Source of the DNA: an uncultured Bryobacteraceae bacterium
GTDB lineage: Bacteria > Acidobacteriota > Terriglobia > Bryobacterales > Bryobacteraceae
Direction: 5' to 3'
Assembly (NCBI GenBank): GCA_937924525.1
Contig: CALDSU010000003.1
Coordinates: 186,001 to 250,000 of the forward strand
Length of the DNA: 64,000 bases
Shown one piece after another: positions 29,287 to 38,497 of this stretch (the first letter of the stretch is position 1; every line of letters begins with the position of its first letter). The position numbers and the translations under genes were made by a program. The notes beneath the pieces were generated by a model. It saw nothing but the letters and a program-made list of their open reading frames with translations. It was not told the DNA's origin and made no database searches.

Positions 29287-29401
29287 CTACGCATGGCAAG
29301 GAGCGGGCAAACTCGCAGACTTTCCGCGGGCAGGTCGTGGGGAAAGTCTCTGACTGGACCTGGATTCCTAGATTTTTCCCCCGGCTGTAAAGTCGGCGCG
29401 A

Positions 29402-29418
29402 GCCGGTCTCCGACCGGC
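29402..29418. other. Perfect 7-bp hairpin in the gap upstream of padR
   Basis: GCCGGTC-TCC-GACCGGC forms a perfect stem with a 3-base loop, in the 228-base gap between padR and a small gene. No T-run follows on either strand. It may be a structural repeat or part of a terminator for the 57-residue gene. I see nothing else in 29287-29488. Confidence 0.35.
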
Positions 29419-29488
29419 CTGACGGCTGTCGTCAATCTGCTCCGGGCGGCCGACCACGTCGTCCGGCGCCCGGGCAAAGGATTCCTTG

Positions 29489-29662
29489 CTACAGCCGTGT
29501 CATTCCGTACGCCATCACCGCCAGGCCGGCCACCAGGTCGCCCCAGGCGGCGACCCGAATCGCGCGCTGTTTTGGCTCCGGTTCGGCGGCGGCAATGGAG
29601 AAAATCGTGGCCGCGCCCATCAGCAGGAAAGCTGCAAGGATGAACAAGGTGTTCGCGGACAT
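29489..29662 (-). CDS. Small two-helix membrane protein, 57 residues
   Basis: A short gene on the minus strand. From ATG at 29662 it reads MSANTLFILAAFLLMGAATI and continues to a second hydrophobic stretch (GDLVAGLAVMAYGMTRL) at the C-terminus, with a charged linker EPEPKQRAIR between. Two transmembrane helices with a short loop are likely. AAAGGA stands 7 bases before the ATG, a good ribosome site. No family is known to me. It is divergent from the ceramidase-like gene at 29830 and upstream of padR in the same direction, about 230 bases away. Confidence 0.65.
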   Translation of the reverse strand: MSANTLFILAAFLLMGAATIFSIAAAEPEPKQRAIRVAAWGDLVAGLAVMAYGMTRL

Positions 29663-29829
29663 AGCAGGTTCCTTTCCGCCAAACTCCGGCTACCTCAAAC
29701 GTACCCCTTTTCAGCGATCAGGAAAAGCCCTGGCGGGCGGCGCACGCGTTGGCCGACAGCTGGATTGGCGCCCCCCCCCAAACAAACACCCAGCCGCACC
29801 TCCTATCCTGGATGCTACGGGAGGTCCGG

Positions 29830-31896
29830 GTGAGACGACTGATTCCGATGCTGTTGCTGGGAGCGGCTCCGGCGTGGCCGGCGTTCCGGGCTGGGGCGCA
29901 CGCGGTGGATGCGACGCCGGAAACCTTTCCGGTGGTCGTCAGCGGCGGGTTTTTGCCACGCTACGCGGAAAGGGTGGTCGCGCCGTTGTCCATCCGCGCT
30001 CTTGTCCTGGAGGACTCCCGCATCCGGCTGGCGATCGCGGTCGCCGACACGCTTTTCGTTCCCCGCGAGCTGGCCGATCGGGCCAAACGCCGCGCTTCCC
30101 TCCAGACGGGCATTCCACCCAGCCGGATGCTGGTGGCGGCGACCCACACCCATGCGGCGCCGTGCATTGCCGGAGCGCTGGGCGCCGACGAGGACGCCGC
30201 CTATGCCGCGTACTTTGAGGACCGCTTGGTGGAAGCCGTCGTGGGAGCGGCCGCGCGGCTGCAACCCGCAAGCGCGGGCTGGACCGCCATCGAAGATTTC
30301 GCCCACACCTTCTGCCGCCGGTGGATCCTGCGCCCGGACCGGGTGCGCCGGGATCCCTTCGGCGATCCCACGGTCCGCGCCAACATGCACCCGGGTTATC
30401 AAAACCCGGATTTCGTCGGTCCATCCGGGCCGGTCGATCCCGGTCTGTCGATCTTCTCCGTGCAGACGCCGGACGGGCGGCCGATCGCGCTGCTGGCCAA
30501 CTATTCGATGCACTACGTGGGAGCCGAGCCGGTGTCGCCCGATTACTTCGGAGCCTTCTGCCGGGCCCTGGAGCGGCGGATCCGTCCGGAAGGCGACCGG
30601 GACTTCGTAGCCATCATGTCGCAGGGCACCTCCGGCGACCAGATGTGGATGGATTACGGCCAGCCCGCGCGCAAGGTGACCGCCGAGGAGTACGGCGAGG
30701 AATTGGCGGCGGTCGCGCACACCGCGTTCCAGCGAATCGCCTACCGCGCGGACGTGCGCCTGGCCATGGCGGAAACCAGGCTGCGTCTGCGGCGGCGCTA
30801 CCCCGATGAGCGGCGGCTGGCTTGGGCGGCGAAGACCCTGGCGGCCTTGCACGGAAAACCGCTCTCCAACCAAGCCGAGGTGATGGCGCGGGAGCAGTTC
30901 CTGGTGGCCGCCGCGCCGGAGCGCGAACTGATTTTACAGGCGATCCGCGCCGGCGACCTGGGAATCACGGCCATACCAAACGAAGTTTTCGCGCTCACCG
31001 GTCTGAAACTCAAGGCGCGCAGTCCGCTCGGGCAGACCTTCCACATCACGCTGGCAAATGGCGCCGAAGGATACATCCCGCCGCCGGAGCAGCACGAACT
31101 GGGAGGCTACACGACGTGGATCGCGCGCAGCGCGGGCCTCGAGGTGGAAGCCGAGCCGAAGATCGCCGAAGCCGTGCTCGGTCTGCTGGAGCAGGTAGCG
31201 GGCGCGCCGCGCCGTCAGGAGTCGCACGCCAACGGGCCGTATGCGTCGGCCGTGTTGCGCGCAGGGCCGGCCGCGTACTGGCGCGGCAGTGAAATGGAAG
31301 GAAGCCGGGCGCACGATTCCAGTCCGAGCGGCAACCACGGCAAATACGAAGGCCGCGTCGCGTTTTACCTGGAAGGCCCGCCGGGGGCCGGGTTTTCGGG
31401 AAAGGAAATCAACCGCGCCCCGCATTACGCCGGAGGACGATTATCCGCTACGTTGCCGGGACTCGGAAGGGACTACACCGTCGAGATGTGGGTGTGGAAT
31501 GGACTTCCCGCCGAGGCTCGGGCGGTCGCGGGGTGGTTGTTTGCTCGCGGCGGCGAGGCGTTGGGAATCGGGGGCGCCGGGGAGTCTCCGGGCAAGCTGT
31601 TGTTCAGCGCGGGGGGCACGCAACTCCGGGGCAGGACCGCGGCGCCGGGGAAGTCCTGGGCGCACGTGGCCCTGGTTCGGCAGGGCCAGAGCGTGCGGGC
31701 GTATCTTGACGGAGTCCTCGAAATCTCCGGGGAAATCGCCGCTCACGGAGATCCGCTCCCCACGGCTCAGGTGTACGCCGGAGACCGTCCGGGTCACGCG
31801 GAGAGCTTCGCGGGAAAGCTCGACGAGATTGCCGTCTACGCGCGGGCGTTGTCCGCCGGGGAGATCGCCGCGCATGCCGCGCTCGGCCGGAAGTGA
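29830..31896 (+). CDS. Neutral ceramidase-like domain fused to a LamG domain, secreted
   Basis: A 688-residue exported protein. GTG at 29830 is preferred because GGGAGG lies just upstream and it opens a signal peptide (RRLIPMLLLGAAPAWPA); ATG codons at 29749 and 29812 are alternatives. Residues about 20-450 match the neutral/alkaline non-lysosomal ceramidase N-terminal type, with SRMLVAATHTHAAP containing the histidine pair that binds zinc, and LANYSMHYVGAEPVSPDYFG. Residues about 500-688 form a concanavalin A-like LamG jelly roll (YTVEMWVWNG, WAHVALVRQG, LDEIAVYARALSAGEIAAHA). The family cleaves ceramide, but in soil bacteria the substrate could be another amide. Confidence 0.82.
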   Translation: MRRLIPMLLLGAAPAWPAFRAGAHAVDATPETFPVVVSGGFLPRYAERVVAPLSIRALVLEDSRIRLAIAVADTLFVPRELADRAKRRASLQTGIPPSRMLVAATHTHAAPCIAGALGADEDAAYAAYFEDRLVEAVVGAAARLQPASAGWTAIEDFAHTFCRRWILRPDRVRRDPFGDPTVRANMHPGYQNPDFVGPSGPVDPGLSIFSVQTPDGRPIALLANYSMHYVGAEPVSPDYFGAFCRALERRIRPEGDRDFVAIMSQGTSGDQMWMDYGQPARKVTAEEYGEELAAVAHTAFQRIAYRADVRLAMAETRLRLRRRYPDERRLAWAAKTLAALHGKPLSNQAEVMAREQFLVAAAPERELILQAIRAGDLGITAIPNEVFALTGLKLKARSPLGQTFHITLANGAEGYIPPPEQHELGGYTTWIARSAGLEVEAEPKIAEAVLGLLEQVAGAPRRQESHANGPYASAVLRAGPAAYWRGSEMEGSRAHDSSPSGNHGKYEGRVAFYLEGPPGAGFSGKEINRAPHYAGGRLSATLPGLGRDYTVEMWVWNGLPAEARAVAGWLFARGGEALGIGGAGESPGKLLFSAGGTQLRGRTAAPGKSWAHVALVRQGQSVRAYLDGVLEISGEIAAHGDPLPTAQVYAGDRPGHAESFAGKLDEIAVYARALSAGEIAAHAALGRK

Positions 31897-31963
31897 GGGG
31901 CGCGTCCGGATACCCCGGCCCGCCTGTCAGCGAACCGGCGGAACGGATCCGCCGCGGGCTGAT

Positions 31964-32884
31964 CTAGCGCCCGAAGCACGCGATGGGGTTGTCCATCAGC
32001 AGGGCTTGGACTTCGCCGGGTTCCAGGCGCGGGACGAAGTCCCGGAACAGATACGCATAGCCGCGGAAGTCACCCCCGCCCGGTTCTCCCACGTGGTACC
32101 AGCCCGAGTCCTGGGAAATCAGGGTGCGGGCGCGGCCGCCGGCCGCGGCCAGTTTGCGCACGCAGGTCAGGTGCCAATCCGCCGATGCTGCCTGGATGGC
32201 GTCGAACTCGACCCAGGCGCCGGCCTTGGCGGCGCGGGCATGGAGCGCGTGGTCGCGCTCGTTCTGCGCGTGCACCCAGACGAAACGCCGCGCCTCGACG
32301 CCGGCGGCGTCCAGCATCTCCAACTGCTCGAGGGCGGCCGCGCCGCCGCCGGTGTGGGAAGCGATCGCCAAACCCGTCTCGCGCGAGGTTAGCGCCGCCG
32401 CCTGGACCAATTTGCGGTCCAGCGGATGGAGCGGCGCCTGGTTGACGCCGATCTTGATGAAGCGCGGGCGCAGACCACCCACTCCGTCCCGCGCTTCGGC
32501 GATCCAGCGCCGCGCCAGTTGCGCGGCCGTCTCGGTGCGAGCGTAGCCGGGCAGAAAGATATGGTTGCGCGCGCCGTACAGGCCGGTGTTGGTCCAGATC
32601 TCCAGGCCCGCCGCTTCGGCGAGGCGGGCGAGCAGGCCGGGATCGCGGCCGAGGAAGTTCGGCGTGCACTCCTGCAAGCGCCGGCAGCCCAGCGCCGCGA
32701 TCTCCTTGAGCTTGGGCAGCGCGAGGCGGAACACCTCCTGGCGATCGTAGCGGTGCGGTCCGGCCAGGTCCGCGCCCGCGAAATCCACCAGGATGTGTTC
32801 ATGCACCAGGATCCAACCGGAGATGCGGGGAGCGGCCGCCGCCGGAACGGCGCCCGCCAGCCGCAGCCACTCCCGCCGGGTCAT
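31964..32884 (-). CDS. Phosphotriesterase-family metal hydrolase
   Basis: A 306-residue TIM-barrel amidohydrolase of the phosphotriesterase/lactonase group. All expected metal ligands are present: H28 and H30 in [11 protein letters not shown], bridging K144 in FIKIGVNQ, H177 in IASHTGGG, H205 in FVWVHAQNE and D259 in ISQDSGW. The N-terminus [18 protein letters not shown] looks like a short twin-arginine signal, so it may be exported. The ATG overlaps the TrpB2 stop as ATGA, which decides the start and shows co-translation. Members hydrolyse lactones or phosphotriesters; the true substrate is unknown. Confidence 0.87.
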   Translation of the reverse strand: MTRREWLRLAGAVPAAAAPRISGWILVHEHILVDFAGADLAGPHRYDRQEVFRLALPKLKEIAALGCRRLQECTPNFLGRDPGLLARLAEAAGLEIWTNTGLYGARNHIFLPGYARTETAAQLARRWIAEARDGVGGLRPRFIKIGVNQAPLHPLDRKLVQAAALTSRETGLAIASHTGGGAAALEQLEMLDAAGVEARRFVWVHAQNERDHALHARAAKAGAWVEFDAIQAASADWHLTCVRKLAAAGGRARTLISQDSGWYHVGEPGGGDFRGYAYLFRDFVPRLEPGEVQALLMDNPIACFGR

Positions 32885-34239
32885 CCGACCGAGGGCAGTC
32901 CCGCCAACGCCAGCGCGATCTCGTGGTCGGGGTACTCGAAGTTCTGGAGTTTGCCCGCGGCGAAGTCCGTGTAGGCTTGCATGTCGAAGTGGCCGTGCCC
33001 GCACAGATTGACGAGAATCGCGCGGCTGACGCCCTCTTGCTTACAACGCAGCGCCTCCGCCAGCACCGCCGCCACCGCGTGGTTGGCCTCCGGCGCGGGG
33101 ACGATCCCTTCCGCGCGGGCGAAAGTGACGCCGGCCTGGAAAGCGTCCAGTTGTTGCACCGAGGTCGCCTCGATCAGCCCCAAATCGAGCGCATGGCTCA
33201 CCAGGGGCGCCATGCCGTGGTAGCGCAGGCCGCCGGCGTGAATGCGCGGCGGAACGAACGTGCTGCCGAGGGTGTGCATCTTCACGAGCGGGGTCAGGTG
33301 CGCCGTGTCGCCGAAGTCGTAGGCGAAGCGCCCGCGCGTCAGGCTGGGACAGGCCGCCGGCTCGACGGCGACGATGCGCGTCCGGCCCTTGCCCGCCAGG
33401 TTGCGGCCAAGGTAAGGGAACGCAAGACCCGCGAAGTTCGAGCCGCCGCCCGTGCAGCCAATCAGCACGTCGGGCGCGTCGCCCGCCAGGTCCATTTGTT
33501 CGATGCATTCCAGGCCGATGACGGTCTGGTGCAGCAACACATGATTCAACACGCTCCCCAGCGAGTAGCGCGTGTCCGGATTCTTCGCCGCCACCTCCAC
33601 GGCTTCGGAGATCGCGATGCCCAGCGAGCCGGGCGAACCGGGATCTTGCGCCAAAATGGCTTGTCCGGCTTCCGTCTCGGGGCTGGGACTCGGCGAGACG
33701 CTGGCGCCGTAGGCTTCCATCATGGCGCGCCGGTACGGTTTCTGGTCGTAGCTGACCCGCACCATGTACACCTTGCACTCCAGGCCGAAGAACGCGCAGG
33801 CCATCGCGAGCGAGCAGCCCCACTGCCCCGCCCCGGTTTCGGTGGCAAGGCGCCGCGTGCCCTCCTGCTTGTTGTAATAGGCCTGCGCCACCGCGGTATT
33901 GGGCTTGTGCGAGCCCACGGGGCTGACGCCCTCGTACTTGTAATAGATGCGCGCCGGCGTATCGAGCGCCCTCTCCAGGCGCCGGGCCCGGAACAGCGGC
34001 GACGGGCGCCACTGTTTCAGGATCTCGCGTACTTCGCCCGGGATCTCAATCCAGCGCTCCGTGCTGGCTTCCTGCGCAATCAGCCCCATCGGAAACAGCG
34101 GCAGAAGGTCGTCGGGAGTCACCGGCTGTTGGGTGCCCGGGTGCAGCACCGGCGCGGGAGGATGAGGTAGGTCGGCCACCAGGTTATACCAGGCCTGCGG
34201 GATCTTCTCTTCGGGGAGGAGGTATTTCACGGTTTCCAT
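32881..34239 (-). CDS. TrpB2-type PLP-dependent tryptophan synthase beta chain-like enzyme
   Basis: A 452-residue PLP enzyme of the TrpB2 subfamily. The PLP lysine is K112 in [13 protein letters not shown] and the phosphate-binding loop is [12 protein letters not shown]. An N-terminal extension ([19 protein letters not shown]) separates TrpB2 from classical TrpB. TrpB2 condenses serine with indole and often works without a TrpA partner; no trpA is in the window. It is followed by a coupled phosphotriesterase gene. Upstream, the minus strand has CGGATAATGG about 15 bases before the ATG, a possible -10. I did not recognise a tryptophan riboswitch or leader. Confidence 0.92.
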   Translation of the reverse strand: METVKYLLPEEKIPQAWYNLVADLPHPPAPVLHPGTQQPVTPDDLLPLFPMGLIAQEASTERWIEIPGEVREILKQWRPSPLFRARRLERALDTPARIYYKYEGVSPVGSHKPNTAVAQAYYNKQEGTRRLATETGAGQWGCSLAMACAFFGLECKVYMVRVSYDQKPYRRAMMEAYGASVSPSPSPETEAGQAILAQDPGSPGSLGIAISEAVEVAAKNPDTRYSLGSVLNHVLLHQTVIGLECIEQMDLAGDAPDVLIGCTGGGSNFAGLAFPYLGRNLAGKGRTRIVAVEPAACPSLTRGRFAYDFGDTAHLTPLVKMHTLGSTFVPPRIHAGGLRYHGMAPLVSHALDLGLIEATSVQQLDAFQAGVTFARAEGIVPAPEANHAVAAVLAEALRCKQEGVSRAILVNLCGHGHFDMQAYTDFAAGKLQNFEYPDHEIALALAGLPSVG

Positions 34240-34588
34240 GAGAACCGTCCATTATCCGACAAAAACGGGCGCGCGGGGGCATGAGCCCTCCTCATCGCGC
34301 GCGGGTCCATCAGAGACTGGCAGCGCAGACCGCCTCCCGGATCAGCGAGCGATCTCCCCGAAGCGATCCGGGAAACCGCCGGCGCTGCGCGGTCTCCCTG
34401 GGCATCCGAACCCTTGAGGGTCCCTAGCCGAGGCAAGAACTGCCGGGCGGTCCAAGACCGAATCATCACGTCACCCTGACCTTCCCAGGTTGAATTCAGA
34501 TTCTTGCGAAGATTTATTCAAGAGTTTACAAATTCCTGCTTTACGAACGCCACAGTTTCGGTTAACATTCCGGGCAACGGGGATTTCC
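34240..34588. other. Intergenic region between trpB2 and the TonB-dependent receptor
   Basis: A 349-base divergent promoter region. The trpB2-proximal part is GC rich with short inverted segments and no gene; the receptor-proximal 120 bases are AT rich and probably hold its promoter. A GGGGA site precedes the receptor start. I found no riboswitch consensus and no believable small ORF. Confidence 0.5.
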
Positions 34589-37500
34589 ATGTCTTGGTTC
34601 CATGTAAGAACTTTGATTGCCGTCTGTCTCGGCACCGTCGCGGCGATGAGCCAGGAGTTCCGCTCCACGGTTGCGGGCCGGGTAAGCGATCCTACGGGCG
34701 CTGCTGTTCCGGGCGTCAAGGTGCAGGCGGTCGAAAGCAATACCGGCGCCCGGTATGAAACAGTAGCGGGGGCGGAGGGGGAATATTCATTACCATTCCT
34801 GCCTCCCGGGGCATATGCCGTCTCGGCGGAAGCCAGCGGGTTTAAGAAGTTCATCCGCGAGGGAATTCAGGTCACGACGAACCAGCGAATTGCGCTGGAT
34901 ATCGTCCTTGAGTTAGGCAGTCAGACCGAATCCGTCACCGTGACCGGGGATGTGGCGATGTTGCAGACGGCGACCGCGTCGGTGGGTCAGGTGATCGCCG
35001 AGAATCAGATTTCGGTGCTGCCGATGAATGGCCGCACCCCACTGACTCTGGCGCAACTATCGTATGGCGTCACTCCCTCCTCGGATCCGCGTTTCACCCG
35101 GCCCTTCGACAACGCGGGTCCTTCCGGGTTTTCCATGGGAGGCGGGCAGGCGCAGGCCAACGAACTGCTGCTGGACGGCTCGCCGGACATGACGCGCAAC
35201 CGCCGGGTAGCGTATAACCCGCCCGTGGATGCCGTGCAGGAAATCAAGGTCGAGGCGTTTCAGCCGGACGCGGCATACGGAAATACGGGCGGGGGCACGG
35301 TCAATGTCGTCTTGAAGAGTGGGACCAATGATCTGCACGGTTCGCTTTACGAGTTCCACCAGAATCAGCGTTTGAAAGCGACACCGTTCTTTACCAATGC
35401 CGCCAGCCAAACCAAGCCGGTGACTCGCTTCAACCAGTATGGTCTGACTGCCGGCGGGCCGATCGTGCTGCCGAAGCTTCTGGACGGGCGCAACCGGCTG
35501 TTCTTTTTCTTTGCCGCCGAAGGCATCCGCCAGTCAGAGCCCGAACCGACGTTTTCCACAGTGCCGACCGAAGGTCAACGCCGCGGTGACTTTTCCCAAC
35601 TGCTGGGCGTCGGAGGCAGTTACCAGATTTACGACCCCGCGACGGGCGTGGTGGAAGGGGCCCGGATCCGCCGTCAGCCTTTCGCCGGCAACGTGATTCC
35701 CGCCAGCCGGCTCAACGCCGTCTCGCAGAACTTTCTACAGTTTCTGCCGAATCCGAACGTCACCGGCGGCGCGGCGGATGGAACCAACAACTACTTTAGC
35801 AACGCCGTTCGCTCCGATGTCTTTTCGTCTTTCATGGGACGAATCGATTGGAACGTCAGCGATGCGCACAAGCTCTTTCTCTCGGGCCGGTACAACGACC
35901 GGGTCGAGAACCGCGGAAACCGATTCTCGAATATCGCCACAGGCAACAACCTGTTACGCCAGAACTGGGGAGTCACGCTGGACGATGTTTACACCTTGTC
36001 CCCCACGTTGTTTCTGAACACCCGCTTGAACTGGACCCGGTTTGTGGAGGGAAGCATTCGTCCTTCCGATGGATTCGACTTCACCTCTCTCGGCTTGCCG
36101 CAGGCGTTGCGCAGCGCGAGCACCAAGTTGGTGCTGCCTCGCATCGACTTCGCGAACTTCCAGGACTTTGGCGACAGCGGCGGCGACCGGACGCCGTTCG
36201 ACAGCTACCAGATCTTCATGGCCGCCACCAAGCTGGTGGGCAAGCACACCTTGAAGTTCGGCACGGATCTGCGCACCCAGCGGGAGAGTTCCAACAGTTT
36301 CGGCAATTCTTCCGGGATCTACGTTTTTAACCAGAACTGGACCCGCGGGCCCCTGGACAACGCCCCCAATGCGCCCTTGGGGCAGGATCTGGCGGCGTTC
36401 ATGCTGGGTCTGCCCACCGGAGGCAGTTTTGACGTGAACGGATCGCGCACCCAAAGCGCGAAGTACTTCGCGTTCTTCTTGCAGGATGACTTGCGGCTGA
36501 CCAGCACCTTCTCTCTGAATCTGGGGCTGCGCTACGAGAAGGAAACCGGCACCATCGAACGCCACAATCGCGCGGTGCGTGGGTTCGATCCGGCGGCGCA
36601 GCTCCGCATTACGGCCGCCGCGCGAGCCGCGTACAGCGCCAACCCCATCGACCTGCTGCCTGCCGCCCAGTTCAACCCGGTCGGCGGCATTCTGTATGCC
36701 GCTCCGGGACAGCGGGAAATCTATGGCACCGCCAACGACGCGGTGAGCCCGCGGTTCGGCTTCTCCTGGGCGCCGCGCCGTCTGGGCGGCAAGACCGTGC
36801 TGCGCGGCGGGTTCGGCGTCTTCTACCAAACCTTCGGCACGAACGTCGCCCTGCAACAGCCTGGTTACAACCAGACCACGCAACTGGTGGCGACGCTGGA
36901 CAACTATCTGACGCCGGCGGCAACGTTTTCCAACCCGTTTCCCGGCGGGATTCTCCAACCGGTGGGCAACACCGACGGCGTGAACACGTTCCTGGGCCAG
37001 AGCGTCCGTTACGTTGCGCCGCAGTTGGATCAGCCTTATACCTGGCGGTGGAATTTCAACATTCAGCGGGAACTGGGCCGGGACCTGCTGCTGGAGCTGG
37101 GGTATATGGGATCGGCGGCGCGCGGTCTGCCGGTCGATCAGGCCAATGCGAATGCTGTTCCGGAGCGCTTCCTTTCCGCCTCTCCGACTCGGGATCAGGC
37201 GACGATCAACCGCTTGAGCGCCCTGGTGCCCAATCCGTTCCGCGGTTTGTTGCCGGGCACCGGCCTCAACGGAACGAACATCTCGGTCGAGAACCTGTTA
37301 CGCCCGTTCCCGCAATTTAGCGGCAACAGCGGCGTGCGCCGCGATGGCGATACCATCGGGTACTCCAATTTCCATATGTTCCAGCTCCGGCTGGACAAGC
37401 GCTTCTCGAATGGCCTCCAGTTCCTCAGCAACTTCCAGTGGTCGAAATTTCTCGAGGCCACCAATTACCTCTACCCGTCCGCGCCGCAACTGCAATACCG

Positions 37501-38041
37501 CGTGGCGGGCGAAGACCGTCCCTACCGGTTCGTGTTTTCGAGCACGTACGAACTGCCCGTCGGCCGGGGTAAGACGTTCGCCTCGGGCGCCGGACCGTGG
37601 CTCGACCGCCTGGTGGGGGGCTGGCAGCTCGCCGGCATTTTCAACCTGCAATCGGGAGCGCCAGTGGAGTTCAACAGCACCGGCATCATCTACTACGGCG
37701 GCGACCTGAACTGGAACGCGCGCAATCTGGGGCGGGTGTTCGACATCACCCGCTTCGAGCGGAACGCCGCGCTGCAACTCGACCGGAACGTCCGGACATT
37801 TCCCCAGGCGTTCACGGCGTACCGTTCCGACCGGATCAATAACATCGATCTGTCCGTCATCAAGAACATCCGGCTGGTGGAGCGGGTGAAGCTGCAATTC
37901 CGGGCGGAGAGCTTCAACCTGTTCAATCATGCGATCTTCAATGGGCCAAATACGGATCCGGTGAACCGGAACTTCGGGGTCATCACGTCGCAGGCGAATC
38001 TGCCGCGCACCATCCAATTGGCGCTGCGCCTGACCTATTAA
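34589..38041 (+). CDS. Oar-like TonB-dependent receptor with carboxypeptidase-regulatory domain
   Basis: A 1150-residue outer-membrane receptor, the Acidobacteria-type large member. The signal peptide is MSWFHVRTLIAVCLGTVAAM. A carboxypeptidase regulatory-like beta domain follows (STVAGRVSDPTGAAVPGVKV, about residues 25-110). The plug lies at roughly 110-250 and the beta-barrel after it, ending in a terminal strand NLPRTIQLALRLTY with a C-terminal aromatic residue. Typical blocks are NGRTPLTLAQLSYG, GGTVNVVLKSGTND and RNRLFFFFAAEGIRQ. It probably imports carbohydrate or peptide fragments by TonB energy. An ATG 99 bases upstream is in frame but lacks a signal. The TAA stop lies inside a 23-base tandem duplication. 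Confidence 0.93.
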   Translation: MSWFHVRTLIAVCLGTVAAMSQEFRSTVAGRVSDPTGAAVPGVKVQAVESNTGARYETVAGAEGEYSLPFLPPGAYAVSAEASGFKKFIREGIQVTTNQRIALDIVLELGSQTESVTVTGDVAMLQTATASVGQVIAENQISVLPMNGRTPLTLAQLSYGVTPSSDPRFTRPFDNAGPSGFSMGGGQAQANELLLDGSPDMTRNRRVAYNPPVDAVQEIKVEAFQPDAAYGNTGGGTVNVVLKSGTNDLHGSLYEFHQNQRLKATPFFTNAASQTKPVTRFNQYGLTAGGPIVLPKLLDGRNRLFFFFAAEGIRQSEPEPTFSTVPTEGQRRGDFSQLLGVGGSYQIYDPATGVVEGARIRRQPFAGNVIPASRLNAVSQNFLQFLPNPNVTGGAADGTNNYFSNAVRSDVFSSFMGRIDWNVSDAHKLFLSGRYNDRVENRGNRFSNIATGNNLLRQNWGVTLDDVYTLSPTLFLNTRLNWTRFVEGSIRPSDGFDFTSLGLPQALRSASTKLVLPRIDFANFQDFGDSGGDRTPFDSYQIFMAATKLVGKHTLKFGTDLRTQRESSNSFGNSSGIYVFNQNWTRGPLDNAPNAPLGQDLAAFMLGLPTGGSFDVNGSRTQSAKYFAFFLQDDLRLTSTFSLNLGLRYEKETGTIERHNRAVRGFDPAAQLRITAAARAAYSANPIDLLPAAQFNPVGGILYAAPGQREIYGTANDAVSPRFGFSWAPRRLGGKTVLRGGFGVFYQTFGTNVALQQPGYNQTTQLVATLDNYLTPAATFSNPFPGGILQPVGNTDGVNTFLGQSVRYVAPQLDQPYTWRWNFNIQRELGRDLLLELGYMGSAARGLPVDQANANAVPERFLSASPTRDQATINRLSALVPNPFRGLLPGTGLNGTNISVENLLRPFPQFSGNSGVRRDGDTIGYSNFHMFQLRLDKRFSNGLQFLSNFQWSKFLEATNYLYPSAPQLQYRVAGEDRPYRFVFSSTYELPVGRGKTFASGAGPWLDRLVGGWQLAGIFNLQSGAPVEFNSTGIIYYGGDLNWNARNLGRVFDITRFERNAALQLDRNVRTFPQAFTAYRSDRINNIDLSVIKNIRLVERVKLQFRAESFNLFNHAIFNGPNTDPVNRNFGVITSQANLPRTIQLALRLTY

Positions 38042-38083
38042 GCGAGGCAACCGGGGCGGCTTAAGCGAGGCAACCGGGGCGGC
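38038..38083 (+). repeat. 23-bp perfect tandem duplication over the receptor stop codon
   Basis: TTAAGCGAGGCAACCGGGGC plus GGC occurs at 38038-38060 and again at 38061-38083. The first copy contains the TAA stop codon, so the duplication arose at the 3-prime end of the gene. Confidence 0.9.
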
Positions 38084-38497
38084 CGCCCGCTTCGGCGCGG
38101 GCTCTGCCCGCCGATTGGGAATTTCCTCCACCTGCACCGACAGCCGCGAGTGGCAAGCGAGCGGGCCACGCAAAGCAGGCCCAGTCAGCCGCCCTCGAGG
38201 CTGACGCCCGGACCCCGCACGAGCACGGTTGTGCCGGTCGCGCCGCGATCGGTTCCCCCGTTCCGCGCCACAGCCGGAGCGGGACGGCAGCGCCCGCCAG
38301 CCGTGAAGTCCAGATCCTGCGTCCTCACCTGGCGGCGAAGGATCACGGTGGTGTCTGGGCCCGCCGGGTGGGCAACGCCCGGCAGCGGCAGCGCCGCTCC
38401 GGCATCAGGCCATGGCCGGCCGTGAAACGGGAGATGGCCTGTCATCAAAGAGGCGATCCGTGCTGGATCGCGACGACGATGGTCGATTCCCGTCAGA
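38042..38497. other. Gap downstream of the TonB-dependent receptor
   Basis: 456 bases between convergent genes. It starts with the tandem duplication and a GGGCGGCCGCCC palindrome around 38077-38088. The rest has open frames on both strands (for example 38185-38697 on the minus strand) but they overlap the M20 gene in another frame and look unlike known proteins. It may be a decayed remnant, but I cannot identify it. Confidence 0.45.

Noticed and set aside
34240-34588. Possible riboswitch or T-box before trpB2
   Set aside because: I looked for an S-box, T-box or tryptophan leader pattern and found none. Only short GC-rich inverted segments are present.
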